NCBI GenBank assembly: GCA_949130495.1
Contig: OX422216.1
Location: 106,275,967-106,339,966, forward strand
DNA length: 64,000 nt
DNA from: Sambucus nigra
Taxonomy: Eukaryota; Streptophyta; Magnoliopsida; Dipsacales; Adoxaceae
Direction: 5' to 3'
Positions within the stretch are counted from its first letter, which is position 1, and the number at the start of each line of letters is the position of its first letter. Below, piece by piece: positions 35,572-46,484 of this stretch. A model generated the notes under the pieces. It ran no database searches, was not told where the DNA came from, and was given only the letters and a program-made list of their open reading frames with translations. Made by a program: the position numbers and the translations under genes.

Positions 35572-37677
35572 TGTGAGGCCTAAATAGTAGGTTATATATA
35601 GTTAGCTTTTTATTCTTTCTTTTTATTTTTTCTTTCCTTTTTAATTTAGTCTAGTGTAATTAGTTAACTCTTTGTTATTTGTTTTTGCTATGCTCGGTAC
35701 TAACTTGTTTTGTAGATTCTTTGGACTTGTTCTTATGGGGATCGCTCCACTTTTGGGTAATATCGCTCTTTTCCTCTCTTTAACTTGGTTCTTAATTCAC
35801 ATTGAGGACAATGTCAAGTTTTAAGTTGGGGGTGTGGGATATTCTATCCATTTATTTATTTTAGTCCATGTTTTTGCCACATGTTAGTTACTTAGTATGC
35901 TTTTCTTATAAAAATTCAAAATTTTCAAAAAGATTTTCTTTCTTTTTTCTCCTTTATTGGGCATTTTGCCTTTGTTTTCGATGATAAATTTCAATAATTG
36001 CCCGATCTAATAAACAACCCAACGATGCATGTTCTCGATTTTAGAAGTTATTAGACTTTAGTCTCGATTATTGATATTATGAATAACTTCATGAATTAAA
36101 CTTTAATCCTATGAGCACATGCACTTTTCTTGCTATATTGATTTGGTTTAAGATTTTTATAACTTGGTAATCTTTTGTTGCAATATATATACTTACACCG
36201 AGTAAGCTTTGTACCTTTCGTCGTTTGTGAGTGTATACACTATTCTTTTCTCATTGAAAACGTTGAATTCGTTGGTAATCTCACTATTCTTTCATTTGAT
36301 CATTCATTAATTGAGTTCATACTTGAAATGTGTTACTTAATCATAATTTTCAATTATTGTTTTGACTCTAGAATTGCGTAAACTTTGTGAAATGATCATA
36401 GGCCCTCTATGTTAAATCACCCATATTAGCCTTGACCTCACCCTTATATGTTTACCCTCGTTAACCCCCTTTAAGCCTAAATATAGCCTTTCGGTTCATA
36501 ACTCCAATTCCCATAATCAACTCCAAATTGGAGTTTTAAACCATACATACACCTTACATACCATTGTTTGGAATGTTTCTTGGGATTGAATGATGTTGTT
36601 GTGATGTTGGTTGTAATTTAGGCATATGAGAGTTTGAAAAGTAAAGAAAAGAAAGTAGTGAAAAAAGTGAAGAAAAAGAGAAAGCAAAAAGCAAAAGAAA
36701 AGAAAAGAAAATATGAGAAAAAGAAGAAAAAAAAATAAAGAGAAAGTTGTAAATGTTGTATATAGTTCAATAAGCTTTGATTACTCTCCCCGATGATATA
36801 TCTAATGCCGCGTTTGGAACTCGTTTTCCAATTTTGATATTGCCCGCATTTTCCCATTATCCCCAGTTTTCATTCCGAACATCTTGAATCCATACATACA
36901 TTCCTTCATTTCTTACCCTAGCCTAGCCTACATTATAACCCTATTAAAGTCCTATGTGATCTTAGGTTGATGTAATTTAAAAGTTTAAATAGTTTTGATA
37001 ATCTGTGAAAATGCATTTTGCCTCTTTTAATGTGCGGTGTCCTTTCATTGAGATTACAGTTTTTCATTTTATATATAGCGTTCTTCATTTGTGACATGTG
37101 TGCGGCCTAGTTTCCATTTACATTTACTCTTTATGCCCGCATGTTCCGTGCGTCACCTCCCTGTTTTGAGTGAATTCACTTGATGAGTGTAATGCCTGTG
37201 AGGATTGAATGTATGCTTACTTTATTTAGTATCCGGTCTATATAAGTTTTTTGTCAAATCACACTTTACATGTGCTCGCTCCCCCTCCCACATTTTAAGG
37301 TCTCAATTCTATGAGGTGCATTCTATAATGTTAATGATTCGAACTTTTGTTTGAATCCGTTCAATGTGCTAATAATGTGTATGAAATCCTTTTCGCTATT
37401 ATTGGGCTTGTCGCATGTTGGTTTGGGCATATTTTGAGGAAACCATGTGATGTTTGTGGGTACCATCCCTGAAAACCCTCACGAGACGACACTCGTCCGC
37501 TAGGGTGATCTAGGGGTTTAATGGCTTATTGCATACGCTAAATGCAATCGAATCTCCCGCGAAAGTGACCTTATGCTTTTATACTATACTTTTGTACTAT
37601 CCTTGTTTTTGGTTTGCTTCTAGTTCTTGTTGCATCCTATTTCATTGCTAGGGACTATCAATGTGTAAGTTAGGGAG
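35572..37677 (+). other. Non-coding interior of the LTR element, ending in a polypurine tract
   Basis: AT-rich without long frames. 35799-35836 holds cattgaggacaatgtcaag...gttgggggtgtg, a block that in Athila-type elements follows pol. A purine-rich stretch (36640-36755) encodes only spurious Lys/Phe-rich frames. The last bases, gtaagttagggag (37665-37677), abut the 3' LTR and are the likely polypurine tract. Confidence 0.65.
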
Positions 37678-39196
37678 TGTGATAATACGCAAATATTGCG
37701 TATTTCATCCTTCGAACCTACGCATTTTAGCCCCCTCGAGTATCTTATTCCCTATATTTATGCTCGTTAACTAAACAACCTCGGATTTCTACGTTAACAT
37801 ATTTTTTAGGGGTTAATTGAGCTTTTATAGGTATTTGGATGCTAAGCGTGAAGTTCGGACGCATTTCGCTCGATTTTCGTACATGATCGCACGTTCAAGG
37901 GCAATTTAGTCATTTCACAGATTGGGCACCTGGCCCAACATCTACACGGAAGTAGTAGCCCTCCTCGTAAGATTCGTGTGGCTGCGAACGGTACGCGATT
38001 CCAATTCAGAACGAAGAAGTTACGGGAGTTTCAGCGGACGGGAAATGCACACAGGCCAAAACAGCAATGCAATGTGTTGATACCTGCTTGATCGATCGAC
38101 CGATCGATCAAAAGGATCGATCGATTGATCCTTCTTGACAGTGGGATATTTTATTCATGATCGATCGATCGACGGTTTTGGTCGATCGATCGATATCCTG
38201 TTTCCATGAGATATTTTGCCTTTCTTTTCTTTCCTCTTTTCTTTTATTCCAACTTACTATATAAAGCAATTTTGTTGTAATAATCAGATATCAAGGTTTA
38301 GAATAGATTTTAGGTTAGAATAGCTTAGGGTTTGGGGGATTTGGAGAGTTCTTCTTTGATTCTTATTGGTTTGACACCCAATTGGGTTGTAAGTTGCACT
38401 ATTCATCTTCATCTCCATTAATATAGTTATTTTCCATTAATTCCTGCTTTGTAGTGTAATTTACAAGCTTTATTAATTAGGTTTACAAGCTTTGATTACT
38501 TTCTTTCTAGTGTAGTTTTACCGCGTTTATTTATTGAGTTTATTTATCTCGTTTTTAATATGCTTTCTAGCTAATTTAGTCTAGGTCGTGTTTGAATGGA
38601 ACTCACTCGGGTTGACGCGTTGCTTTTCTGTGGTGATGGTGTTTACGGGTCTATTTCGAGTGCGTTGTCCTAGTTATTGCACCTAGGAGATTTGACGGGG
38701 CATATCATGTATGTCCCGTGCTTACGACCTTTCATGCGCAATTTTTAGGGTATTTGTTGACGCCAAAATCTTATTAGGCTTTTATGCAAATTTAGGGGAA
38801 TGACAACCCTTGATTTAATTAACTGTCAAAACGAGACGCATTCGTAATAACTCGTCGACCCATGTATCCATTTTATACAAATTAACTCGGGTGAGGGATA
38901 TTCGATGCAACCTATAGTTTTACTCGCTTTGTTAATCTAGATTTATTTTCCCTCGCCTAGTTAAACATTTCCCTTTTATGCATCTTTCTTTTAGTTTGTA
39001 ATTCATCTTTTACACTTTTATTTCGGAGTAGTAAATCATATAAATTCTAGCATTTTGTCCCTGTGGATTTTTGATACCCGGCTTACCGTTGTGCTTGCCT
39101 CGCAAGTGTAGTCGTAATTTAGGTTGTTTGTATTATCGCGGTGAAACTAAAACAATGACTGCGCACCTTACACGCGCACACATTTCACGCGTAATC
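37678..39196 (+). repeat. 3' LTR of the non-autonomous element
   Basis: Pairs with 32663-34179. GATC-palindrome clusters at 38089-38130 and 38158-38192 occupy the same places as in the 5' LTR but differ in length and spacing. Confidence 0.9.
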
Positions 39197-39869
39197 AGAT
39201 ACCGTGTAAGGAAATACGTGACTAAGCGAGTAAATGAGTATGGGTGGAAATCGGGAAATCGAGTTAGTATTTTGAGATTGCTAGGCTAGTTCTTGGTTAG
39301 ATTATCATGTTCGCCAGAAGTATATAATCATTGAGTTCAATAATAAGTAATTGAATACTTATAACTAAGATCGGGAAGTCGGGTTAGACTTTGAGATTGG
39401 ATAGGCTAGTGCTAAGAGAGATATTATGCATGATAACCGAATTTATATATATACACATATCGAGTGTGACCACTATGTGTGTGTATATATATTTGTGTGT
39501 GATTGACTTTAGGTGAACATACCTACTCTGATATGATATCGTTGGAGGTTACACGTAGTTGGCGGTCTACCCTAGCATTGACCAATATGTGTTGGATTGT
39601 TTTCTCAGATCATAGTACCATTGCATGACCACTATCCATATGTGAGGATAGGTGTTGGTTTCGAGTCCAGTTAGGTGTGATGTGGTATGGTTACGATCCA
39701 CGGATGTATGTTTATACCCGCCTTTGTTATATGTTACGTTTTGGGATCGATGGTGAGACTCCGACCCGGCGGCCCAGGAGTATTACGTCATATACCTGGT
39801 GCCTGATAGCATACTAGGGATGCATCCGAGAGGTGCAGCTCGGGGATGCTATGTATATAAGTATAAGGA

Positions 39870-39872
<3 letters not shown>

Positions 39873-39938
<66 letters not shown>

Positions 39939-39939
39939 A
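39873..39939. repeat. (AT)n(GT)n microsatellite
   Basis: About 25 AT units followed by about 8 GT units, inside the interrupted solo LTR. Confidence 0.95.
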
Positions 39940-40859
39940 TTTAAATAATTGTGTGAACATCTAAGTGTAGCTAGTGTATAGTTAAGTTGCCTATGTAGGG
40001 AGACAGTTATAATTGAGAAAACCAATGTTATAGCGTATGGATTAAGTACGTAGTACATAGTATGGGGTATCGTATGGTTAGTACGGATAAACTAGATGTT
40101 TAGCTAATCCAAGAAGGTTTAGGATGGGCTAGTAGTTAGCGGATTATAATATGTTAAGGATAGTTAGACTATTTAAGCGGGGTAGCATAACAAGGCTAAT
40201 TAAATAAATGCGTTAGGTCCGCACCGTAGATGAGGAGTGAGGACAATCTCATGTGAGTGCGACACAAGGTGAACATTAATATTTCTTGTTGCATATTATT
40301 ATTGCATTTAAATATTTGAAGCTATTTTTAAAATGTTTTGGGTGCTAACCCGTATCAAAAAATATTTTCAAAACCTTTTAGGTGCTCAGCCACATGTTCG
40401 CCAGGGATAGCCATTCCATTCCAGTCAGAGGATGTTATAGCAGCTGTGGATGCTTACAGGACTTGATTAGATGCTTTCCTCAGTTTTATCTAGATAAGTT
40501 TCCAATTCAGTATTTTTCTTTAGGCATGTTGCCCGCAGTCAGATAGTTTATTATTTACATTATTTCAGTTGAGTATTTGGATGATTGTATTTTGGAGACT
40601 GAGAGTTTATTTAGTTTCTTTATTTATGCTATCAGTACTCTTTACGTTCAGTTACTGTGGATTTTTATATTTATACTATTGAATGGTTTAATGTATGTAT
40701 GCTAATAAGATTTAAAATTTGGCCCCGAACTTAATAGGTTATTAGTTTAATCAAATGGTTTTCAACAGTGATGCTAAGAATGAAATCAAATATGATTCTT
40801 GTTTAATTAAATAAAGGTATGATCAACCGGTATTATAATAGGCAGGGTGTCACAGTTTT

Positions 40860-41480
40860 TTCATGTCTTCTAGGTCGGCTGAGGTGTAATAGCATTCCCT
40901 AGCTTTGAATGGGTTTCCAGTAACAACGTTGACCCCATAATACGTGGGGACTTTTAGGCACTGGTGGACAGTTGATGGTCTAGCTTCAAACTTTTTTAGG
41001 CCGACTCTGCCAAGGATAATGTTGTAAGCTGACTAGATGTTTTTATCTAAAATAAAAAAATTAATCTTTTTAGTTCAGCATGTTGGCAAAGTGCCAACTA
41101 TGACTTCCACTATGACAGTTCCCAATGGATATACTTTTTCTTTAGAGAAACTAATGAGGGGCCTGTGAAAGGGCTCTAATTTAGTGTCTCACAACCCTGG
41201 TCCCTTGAAGCAGTCATAAAATAAGACATCGGCAGATCTGCCATTGTCCACCAATATTCTGGCAACTTTCCTTCATGCACCGTCATTGTTATAACCAAAG
41301 GATACAGTACTTCATATTGGTAGTCCTTATAGAATCCTATCACCAACCTATCTTTGTTTACTTTCCTTGGACTACTATCAACATTGCGAGATAGGTTAAT
41401 TTGGCAAATGTAGGAGCATGCTTTGGTTGCATTTAGATATGTTTTTCTCCCGACTATTTCGTCACTGTCACTATCATCAC
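40860..41480 (-). pseudogene. Tat element protease region
   Basis: The minus-strand reading gives ILVDNGRSADVLFYDCFKG around 41255-41205. The aspartic protease signature VDNG (41240-41251) is intact and the usual SS is RS. Downstream LGRVGLKKFEARPSTVHQ and an ARECYYTSADLEDMKK-type end (near 40870) are the normal C-terminal parts of Tat protease, just before the RT linker. The frame contains stops and shifts. The next codons of pol are found only beyond the 12-kb insertion, at 28600. Confidence 0.8.
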
Positions 41481-41690
41481 CACCTGCATTGAAATGGAAA
41501 CCAAAAAAATCATTTTCACTTCACGCACAGGCTCTCTAGGTATTTTTGGCAAATTCGAATCGTCCTCGGCATCATCATCTCTGCCTCTTTTCTCATTGTG
41601 TCATTATTTACAGGGAGATTTCGATTATCTCTGGGCTTTTCGCTCTTCTGACATGCCTTCTCTGATCATGAATTTGGAGAGTTTTCCCCT

Positions 41691-43215
41691 TCAGATCAGA
41701 CTTTCTATCCCATTCTTCAAGGCTATACAACCATTTGTGTTATGAGCGTGGTCTTTGAGGAATTCACAATTCTTGGATTTATCTCTTCGATTTGGGGGAG
41801 ATTTCAGTTTTTTGGGCCATTTTAAGTCCCTGCTTCCTCGAACTTCCTCCAAAATGATGCACACGAACAGTGAGGGGAGTATACTCATCATACCACTTGG
41901 GCTTCTCCACCTTCTTATCTTTCTGCTCTTTTTTCTCCGACCCTTTGTTGTTATCGGCATTGGAGTCATGAGATTATTTCGCAGCCATGGCTTCATCGGC
42001 GTTCATAACCTTTCCTGCTTTAGCCATCAATTCATTCATGGTTTTGGGGGGTCTTTGGATAGGACATAATATAATTTCTCGAGGAGAAATCCACTCATCA
42101 GTGTAATGATCTCCTGTTTTTCTCATAATCAACAACTTCTAGATTTTTACTGTTAAAGCGAGTGATTTATTCGAGCGTAGTTTCTCCTACTCGTTGGCGA
42201 AGCCTCAGCAGATGAGAAACCCTCTTGATTGGTTTAGCTCTAAAATAAAAATTACTGATGAATAACTCAACGATCTATTGAAAGCTGAAGATCATTTCTC
42301 ATCGAAAGTTCTTATACCATATCTGGGTTGATCCAGTAATAGTGATAAAAAAATGCCCTGTAATGCATCTCGTCGGAAATTAAGTAGATGTGGGCAGCAT
42401 CTTGATATTGTTCCACGTGAAGTACGGGATCCGTTTTGTCGTCATACTTATAAGTTACCACATGTGGCTTAAACTTGGGAGGCGTAGGAATGTTCATAAT
42501 GGCAGGGATGAAAGGTGATCCCCTCTCAAAACTCCTGCGCAAGGGGTTTTTAGACTTGGTTATTTCTCCCAAATTATCTTCCAATTGTTGAATTGAACTT
42601 TTCCATTTATGCTCATTTGGGTCGGCTTTGATTGATATAGTATTAGAAGCTTGGCCATGGGTTTGTACTGAGCTCTCTTCCTGATAATTTTGCTCAGCAT
42701 TCACGGACCCTTTCATGCTGGTTCTTGACCTAACAGACCCTTCTCGACGATCTCGTAATCTGAAGGGTTCGCTGTGATTAGCCCCTGGTAGCTCAAGGAT
42801 TTAAATGATCAAAGGCTGAGATCATGGTTAACCTGTCCAGGGCACTCGGCCTCTCCTGAGAGAATGAATTCCCATCGTAGTAGTCAGTAGATCTGAGTAA
42901 TAATATCACGCCAGGGTGATAGGATCAGTCGTTAGTTGATCTAGAACACCTAGATTTTCTCATTTCCTGTCACCCTATGGAATTTATGAGTTGCCTGTCC
43001 CTATAGGGCGCAAGAGGCAACATTTTCCTCTAGTGGTGGTTCTAACTACAGGCCTTATTTGGAGCGTTTGAGTAAGTTGCCTCACGGTCTCTTACATAGC
43101 CTCTTGACCCTTGTATATGTTCATCAGAATTCCTTGTAAATCCCCTACAGTAGGGGCAGAGGGACTGAAGGCATTGGCGGCCGCGTGGATACCCTCTAGA
43201 TTGTCTACCATTTTC
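41691..43215 (-). pseudogene. Tat element gag
   Basis: Starts near 43213 with MVDNLEGIHAAANAF. The best piece, 42716-42312, holds SPFIPAIMNIPTPPKFKPHVVTYKYD followed by KTDPVLHVEQYQDAAHIY, the capsid-like gag signature of plant Tat elements. At 41996-41691 a Lys/Arg-rich stretch leads to CEFLKDHAHNTNGCIALKNGIESLI. This matches the CxxH..GHxxxxC-type zinc-binding end of this gag (Cys-x-x-x-x-x-His-x-His-x4-Cys here). Gag would package the element RNA in cytoplasmic particles. Multiple stops split it. Confidence 0.82.
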
Positions 43216-43288
43216 AGTACTTGATAGCAAGTGACTGAAAAATTGCTACTTTATGGAAAATAGGTAGAAAATAACACTAGCTTGTCAC

Positions 43289-43306
43289 TTCCCACAAACG
43301 ACACCA
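43289..43306 (-). promoter_or_regulatory. Primer binding site of the Tat element
   Basis: On the minus strand, three bases after the 5' LTR: tggtgtcgtttgtggga. It resembles the TGGCGCCGTCTGTGGGA site common to Tat/Ogre elements, with C-to-T differences. The priming tRNA is not assigned here. Confidence 0.65.
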
Positions 43307-43309
43307 ATC

Positions 43310-43878
43310 TGTTAGTGTTTAAAATTGGTTTGATGATTAGGGTGAGTCTTAGCTTAGTTAAAACCAATTATTATCAACCACATATATAATCATAAATATA
43401 TTAGCTAGAGAGGGATGAAAGACAAGGGGAGAGACAAGGGGTTTTTACATGGTTCAGCCCAGTAAGGTGCCTGCATCCACGAGTACAATGCCATTAGATA
43501 TTAGGATTTAGTATAAGTCTCTTAAGGAACTCTCTAGGGTTTTAGATAAACTGTTTTCAGTTACCCTTGGTTGAGAGAGGTAGTGACCTATTTATAGTAA
43601 AAGGAAGATGAAGAGGTGTAATACCTTTATACATTAGGTATTTACACCTTTACAGTATGATTAGCAGCCACGTACATGTGCATGCTAACTGTTAAGATCC
43701 TCCGTATGTCTGTTCACAATACTGACTGTTCATATTCTTGAGTGTGGTTGGCTAAGGTGCCGATCGGGGAGACAGTGTCGCCGACCATTTCTTTCTACCT
43801 GCTCTATCTTTGCACCCACTGAGTATGATAACTAGTGTCACCTTTTTATTGGTCCACCTGGTCATGTTTCTTTAGGTT

Positions 43879-43881
<3 letters not shown>
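43310..43881 (-). repeat. 5' LTR of the Tat element (572 bp)
   Basis: Direct repeat of 20406-20973. In element orientation it starts TGTAACC and ends ...TAACA. Confidence 0.9.
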
Positions 43882-43950
<69 letters not shown>

Positions 43951-43969
43951 TGTGTGTGTGTGTGTGCTC
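43882..43969. repeat. (AT)n(TG)n microsatellite
   Basis: About 15 AT units then about 27 TG units, ending in a short inverted CACACA. It abuts the Tat LTR and hides the target duplication. Confidence 0.95.
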
Positions 43970-44949
43970 ACACACACTAATATTACATATTGGATTTCTT
44001 TTAGCGTAAACAATAATATTATAAAGATTTATTTCCATCTATTACATGTATGAACTACATTATCAGTTCACTACTGAAGATACTTCGATTACTAATCACA
44101 AGTTCAAGTTATAAGTGTACATGTCAAAAATTATATTCAACTTAAAGCATTTCCCACATGATTTTTGAACAAATCCTCAATAATAAGAAGATGAAACATT
44201 GCATACTTACAAATTGCCTACGAATGTACATAAGTTTTGAACCAGGCAATGTCTTATTTTGTTAAAGACATTGGAAAGTATAGATGTAAAATTTTCATAA
44301 TTTGCATATGTGTTTGTGCATGCATGCATATATGTAGGGGCTTACTATTGATGCATATTTTCATTTCATGTGATACCTGTGTAAAAAAGTTTGCGAAGAA
44401 AAGGATCTAAAGCTTCACATTCAACTACCATGAAAAAATGCCATTTTCAGGGGTCGTCCTTATATATTATTTATATTTAATGGCTTATATATTTTCCCAT
44501 ATTCTTTAGTTATAATTTCTTATGCCATCTTGGTGCAATCATCTTTAATAATAGATGATGATCATAAGCGGAGGTCGAGGTGGAGGCAAAGCAGTGTGAT
44601 TGTTCCCTGTTGATAAAGATTTGGAGATGGAATTGAAGGACTTCTTCTTTATATTTTATTTTCTTGGTTGAAATATTTAAACATCTCATTTTCGAGGTAA
44701 TTGTATTACGATGTTATATTGAATGCATTTTATGAAAAATTAACTTTCAAGGTGATTGTATGAGGATATTTCTTTTGCTTGGTTTAAATTTCTTTTGTAA
44801 ATAAAGAGTGGAGGCTTATATAAAATGTAAATATTGAATATAATGCCCTTATTTATGTGGATTAGTTTTGTATATGTTCTTAGGATTTGAATAGTGTGGT
44901 GAGCATAACTGATTTTGTTTAAATTCAGTATAGGATATCGGATCTTGAA
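43970..44949. other. Unassigned AT-rich spacer
   Basis: No gene or known repeat recognised in about 980 bases. Confidence 0.4.
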
Positions 44950-45265
44950 AATATTTTTATTAAATATGTATTAATATTACTAACGTACCTTTACCGTTAT
45001 AAAATCAAACAAAAGCATTAAAAACTTCTGTAATAAGGTAGATATAGTAACAGAAAATTCTGTTACTAAATCAAAATTAGTAACGGTAAAACATTATTGG
45101 TAAATACCTTATTAGTGACGCTAAAATACCGTTGCTAAATCCAGTATTACTAACAGTAAATATCTATTACTAATCTTGTTCCCCACGCCTTTTTCTAATA
45201 AAAATTTACAGTTACTAATTATTTTTGTAACGGTAAAATACTGTTACTAAAATACAATTTTGGTA
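44950..45265. repeat. Subterminal repeat cluster, CACTA-like
   Basis: At least eight copies, in both orientations, of a motif around ttactaa / ttagtaacggta: ctgttactaaat, ttagtaacggtaaaac, ttagtgacgctaaaata, ccgttgctaaatc, attactaacagtaaat, gtaacggtaaaatac, tgttactaaaata. Such clusters mark ends of plant CACTA elements, where the transposase binds. No CACTA terminus is visible, so this is either a remnant or another DNA element. Confidence 0.5.
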
Positions 45266-45289
45266 TACTGATACCCCTTATTTCTGGGC

Positions 45290-46232
45290 AGTAAAATGGA
45301 CTGGATATTTGTCCCTACCTCTTTGACATTAGGGAATGGGTCATCATCCACATCCATGGTGCTTTCTTCTTTTTAGGAGAATTTGATTTTTCCCCTCGTG
45401 ATTACCTCTTAAATCAAGTTGTGAAACACGGATTAAACATTAATTGAGTGGGAGAAACATTTTGCCATTTACAATAATTTTTCCCTTAAATCTCATTTGG
45501 TTTTTTAGCATCATGAGGTGGTTTCAACATTTTAGCATTTAAGAGATAATCAAAAATCACATTAGCCTTAGAAATGTAAAATGTGTACTTTTTTGTCATT
45601 CCGTTTATTTTAGGAGAAAAAGACTTTGTTGTTGTGTCCTTTCGAATCAAATGTTCGCAAATTATAGGCTCATTTCTTATAATTCAGCAACATTTATTTC
45701 AAAGTTAGGATCCTTGTAATATGTCTTGAAACAAGAAGTATTTATTTCGTTCTCTTCCTCTCGAAAGGCCTCATATAAAGATACCTTGGCAGTTAACGTT
45801 ACCAAAGCTCCAAACTCAGTGGCATTAAACTAATTTTAAATCCTAAATCATAGTCCATTTTGTGCCAATTTCACAAATCCAGACTCAGGTAAGACTATTT
45901 TGCATTTGTTTTTAGCACTCTTGACCCTATTTATGAAGGCAGTAGTCTTTTTATCTGGTTTTTAGATGGTCTATACAAATCGTCCATAAATACTTCTGAT
46001 TCTATTTGGAAGAATTATACGTAGAATATGTCTTCCATTTGTTGCTAAGTCTGGACAGAGTTAAGTGGAAAACTTATGAACCATGTGAGGGTTGCATTAG
46101 TAAGTGAACTTGAGAAAAATGTAGTCTTGGATACTCATTTGTACCAGCATCGTCATATTGACTAGTGAATCTAGTAATATGTTCCATAATGGACTGAATT
46201 TCATCTCCTAAAAAGAGGATAAATGTTGGCAA
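45290..46232 (-). pseudogene. Gypsy gag remnant, C-terminal part (split by LINE4)
   Basis: Reading the minus strand from 46232: FGDEIQSIMEHITRFTSQYDDAG-type residues, SFPLNSVQTQQQMEDIFYVQFF-type residues, then SMDDLYRPSKNQ near 45960. This is a common plant Ty3/gypsy gag sequence. It continues the frame left at 51903 before LINE4 inserted. The remainder down to about 45290 is degraded, with many stops. No zinc knuckle or pol follows. Confidence 0.7.
46222..46232. repeat. Target-site duplication of LINE4, left
   Basis: aatgttggcaa, next to the T run at 46234-46241. Pairs with 51891-51901 with one mismatch. Confidence 0.65.
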
Positions 46233-46484
46233 ATTTTTTTTGGGAGGGGGGAATTTATGTATATTAACAAAATGGAAAAGAAATTACAAGAACAACGGAA
46301 GAAAACCTATCAACCACTAGGGACAATATCCCCAACGGCTAAACTTCAACAAAAGAAAATAAAAGGCCCAAGGTACTACACAACTTGTAAGCTCTAGGGC
46401 AAAACTAATTTAAATCACTTTCAGGTATACTCCAGTTCAAGCATGCCATCCAATTCTGATAGATTCTTCTTCGTTTCTGCCAAG

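Larger units (their letters stand above)
32663..39196 (+). mobile_element. Non-autonomous LTR retrotransposon with 1.5-kb LTRs
   Basis: Direct LTRs 32663-34179 (1517 bp) and 37678-39196 (1519 bp) start tgatgataa / tgtgataata and end gatca / aatca. A PBS complementary to plant tRNA-Asp follows the 5' LTR, and a purine tract precedes the 3' LTR. Flanks gatat (32658-32662) and gatac (39197-39201) fit a 5-bp duplication with one transition. The 3.5-kb interior encodes no RT, integrase or recognisable gag, only a short acidic ORF, so it must use another element's proteins. The Asp PBS and the conserved attgaggacaatgt...gttgggggtg block (35799-35836) point to an Athila-related ancestor. Confidence 0.83.
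28606..40854 (+). mobile_element. Interrupted solo LTR of a TGTAATACCC-related family
   Basis: Left end agtaacacccttttttaaag (28606 on), right end ggcagggtgtcaca (to 40854). Outer pieces are 28606-28742, about 32366-32657 and 39202-40854, total roughly 2.1 kb. The right piece shares ordered blocks with the LTRs at 3068-6021 and 52910-55966: 'gtagatgaggagtgaggacaatctca', 'ttaggtgctcagccacatg', 'ctaagaatga...', '...aaaggtatgatcaaccggtat'. Flanks are gtttc (28601-28605) and gtttt (40855-40859), a 5-bp duplication with one C/T change. The Tat protease stops at the right flank and the RT linker resumes at the left flank, so it inserted into the Tat pol. LINE3 and a 6.5-kb LTR element later landed in it. 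Confidence 0.75.
20406..43881 (-). mobile_element. Tat-lineage Ty3/gypsy retrotransposon, split by nested insertions
   Basis: Two direct LTRs (43310-43881, 5'; 20406-20973, 3') bound gag, protease, RT, RNase H, a second RNase H and integrase read on the minus strand, plus an opposite-strand ORF before the 3' LTR. The Tat lineage is recognised from the gag block, the C-terminal integrase line ending in LWNAENLRKYY, the second RNase H and the extra ORF. Subtracting the 12.25-kb insertion (28606-40854), the element is about 11.2 kb, normal for this lineage. Flanking bases are tatat on the left and (AT)n on the right, so the target duplication cannot be read. The coding region has many stops, so this copy is dead. 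Confidence 0.88.

Noticed and set aside
36618..36857. Phe-rich hydrophobic minus-strand frame, possible membrane protein
   Set aside because: It is the complement of a purine-rich A/G stretch in the non-coding interior of an LTR element.
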